The notes beneath the pieces are model-generated. The model made no database searches. It had not been told where the DNA came from and saw nothing but the letters and a program-made list of their open reading frames with translations. This document shows, piece after piece, positions 5,797 through 6,876 of a DNA stretch of 6,876 bases (positions are counted from its first letter, which is position 1; the number at the start of each line of letters is the position of its first letter). The DNA is from CADEED01 sp035995425 (GTDB lineage: Bacteria; Pseudomonadota; Gammaproteobacteria; Steroidobacterales; Steroidobacteraceae), in NCBI GenBank assembly GCA_035995425.1, contig DASYKM010000191.1:1-6876 (forward strand), given 5' to 3'. The position numbers were made by a program, and so were the translations under genes.

Positions 5797-6876
5797 ACTA
5801 CGGCGTCATCGGCAATTGCCAGGTGGCCGCGCTCATCGACGAGCGCGCGCGCATGGTGTGGGCCTGCCTGCCACGCCCGGACGGCGACCCGGTGTTCTCG
5901 GCGCTGTTGCAGAAAGAGGGCGGCGACTCGGTGCAAGGCGTGTTCGCCGTCGACATGATCGACATGGTCCGCTCCGAGCAGAACTATCTGCGCAACTCCG
6001 CGATCATCGAAACACGGCTGTTCGACAGTCATGGCGGTGCGGTACGCATCGTCGATTTCGCACCGCGGTTTCGCAGCCGTGGGCGCGTGTTCAGGCCGAT
6101 GATGTTCGTGCGCAGCGTGGAGCCGCTCGCCGGCCGGCCGACCCTGCGCCTGCGGCTGCGTCCCACCGCCGGGTTCGGTGAGCGATGCGAACCCGGGATC
6201 ACGGGCAGTCACCACATCCGTTACGCGGCCGACGATCTGCACTACCGCATGACCACCGACGCGTCGCTCGCGTCGTTGCTCGAGAACCGGCCGATGGTTC
6301 TCGACCAGCCCCTGCATTTCGTGATCGGGCCCGACGAGACGCTGCAGGAATCACCGGCCGCGCTGGCGCGCGAGTTCCTCGGCGCGACGCTCTCGTACTG
6401 GCAGGAATGGGTGCGCACGCTGGCGGTGCCGGCGGACTGGCAGGAAGCGGTGATCCGCTCGGCCATCACGCTGAAGCTCTGCACCTACGAAGATACTGGC
6501 GCGGTGCTCGCCGCACTGACTACCTCGATACCGGAAGCGCCGAACAGCACGCGCAACTGGGACTATCGTTACTGCTGGCTGCGTGACAGCTATTTCGTGG
6601 TGCAGACGCTCAACCGCCTGGGCGCGACGCGCACCATGGAAGCCTATCTGCACTTCATCGACCACATCATCGCTTCGTCGACGGCTGACACACTGCAGCC
6701 GCTGTACGGCATCACCGGCGAGCCGCGCGCGGAGGAGAAAATCGCCACCACGCTCACGGGCTATCGCGGCATGGGTCCGGTGCGTTTCGGCAATCTGGCC
6801 GCCGAGCAGGTACAGCACGATGTGTATGGCTCGGTGATCCTGGCGGCCACGCAGCTGTTCTTCGATGAGCGGCTGG
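5793..6876 (+). CDS. GH15-family glycoside hydrolase (glucoamylase/trehalase-like), 3' end outside window
   Basis: The frame opens with GTG at 5793 inside the otsB stop (GTGA overlap), preceded by GGTGAG (5784-5789), and stays open for 361 residues to the window edge. The product starts NYGVIGNCQVAALID, typical of the N-terminal beta-sandwich domain of bacterial GH15 enzymes (about 1-200). The (alpha/alpha)6 barrel follows, with LKLCTYEDTGAVLAALTTS, the GH15 hallmark NWDYRYCWLRD (255-265), and the block YRGMGPVRFGN (324-334) followed by QHDVYG (341-346). Family members usually run to about 600 residues, so roughly 40% is missing, including the regions expected to carry the catalytic Glu residues. 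GH15 includes glucoamylases, glucodextranases and alpha,alpha-trehalases. The fusion-like coupling to otsB favours a role in trehalose or related alpha-glucan turnover, but substrate cannot be read from this part. No signal peptide is seen, so it is probably cytoplasmic. Confidence 0.9.
   Translation, partial: MNYGVIGNCQVAALIDERARMVWACLPRPDGDPVFSALLQKEGGDSVQGVFAVDMIDMVRSEQNYLRNSAIIETRLFDSHGGAVRIVDFAPRFRSRGRVFRPMMFVRSVEPLAGRPTLRLRLRPTAGFGERCEPGITGSHHIRYAADDLHYRMTTDASLASLLENRPMVLDQPLHFVIGPDETLQESPAALAREFLGATLSYWQEWVRTLAVPADWQEAVIRSAITLKLCTYEDTGAVLAALTTSIPEAPNSTRNWDYRYCWLRDSYFVVQTLNRLGATRTMEAYLHFIDHIIASSTADTLQPLYGITGEPRAEEKIATTLTGYRGMGPVRFGNLAAEQVQHDVYGSVILAATQLFFDERL

Noticed and set aside
5816..6586. 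+ strand frames within the GH15 gene (5816-6181 and 6185-6586)
   Set aside because: Out-of-frame shadows of the continuous GH15 reading frame; Arg/Ala/Gly-rich with no conserved motif.

Overview
This window is a GC-rich chromosomal segment, almost certainly from a gammaproteobacterium. Every gene is on the + strand and packed tightly. The first two thirds hold the conserved hfq-hflX-hflK-hflC-purA cluster. The predicted proteins track their Escherichia coli counterparts closely: HflK even begins MAWNQPGN, and HflX begins MFERPRAG against MFDRYDAG. The strong third-position GC bias and the otsB-GH15 arrangement suggest a lineage near Xanthomonadales/Nevskiales/Steroidobacterales. That family placement is an inference, not something the sequence proves.

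Layout. Positions 1-148 are the 3' end of hfq (RNA chaperone). hflX (194-1537) encodes a ribosome-associated GTPase with a TTG start. hflK (1539-2642) and hflC (2642-3520) encode the two SPFH membrane proteins that form the HflKC complex around the FtsH protease; they are separated from their upstream genes by +1 and -1 bases. purA (3574-4866) encodes adenylosuccinate synthetase and follows hflC directly, with no DUF2065 (yjeT) or hisZ gene between them. A promoter-like TTGTAC-N17-TACAAT element lies inside the last codons of hflX and could drive hflKC-purA separately from hfq-hflX.

After purA comes a 141-base gap with inverted repeats (a possible terminator), a short palindrome and a TATACT -10-like element. 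It separates the cluster from a second unit: otsB (trehalose-6-phosphate phosphatase, 5008-5796), which overlaps by four bases a GH15 glucoamylase/trehalase-type hydrolase (5793 to the window edge). This looks like the start of an otsB-GH15-otsA trehalose operon; otsA is expected just beyond the window but is not seen.

I found no mobile element, CRISPR array, RNA gene or clearly undescribed system. The points most worth checking are the hflX-internal promoter, the possible leaderless start of otsB, two unusual substitutions next to OtsB phosphatase motifs, and the purA/otsB junction.
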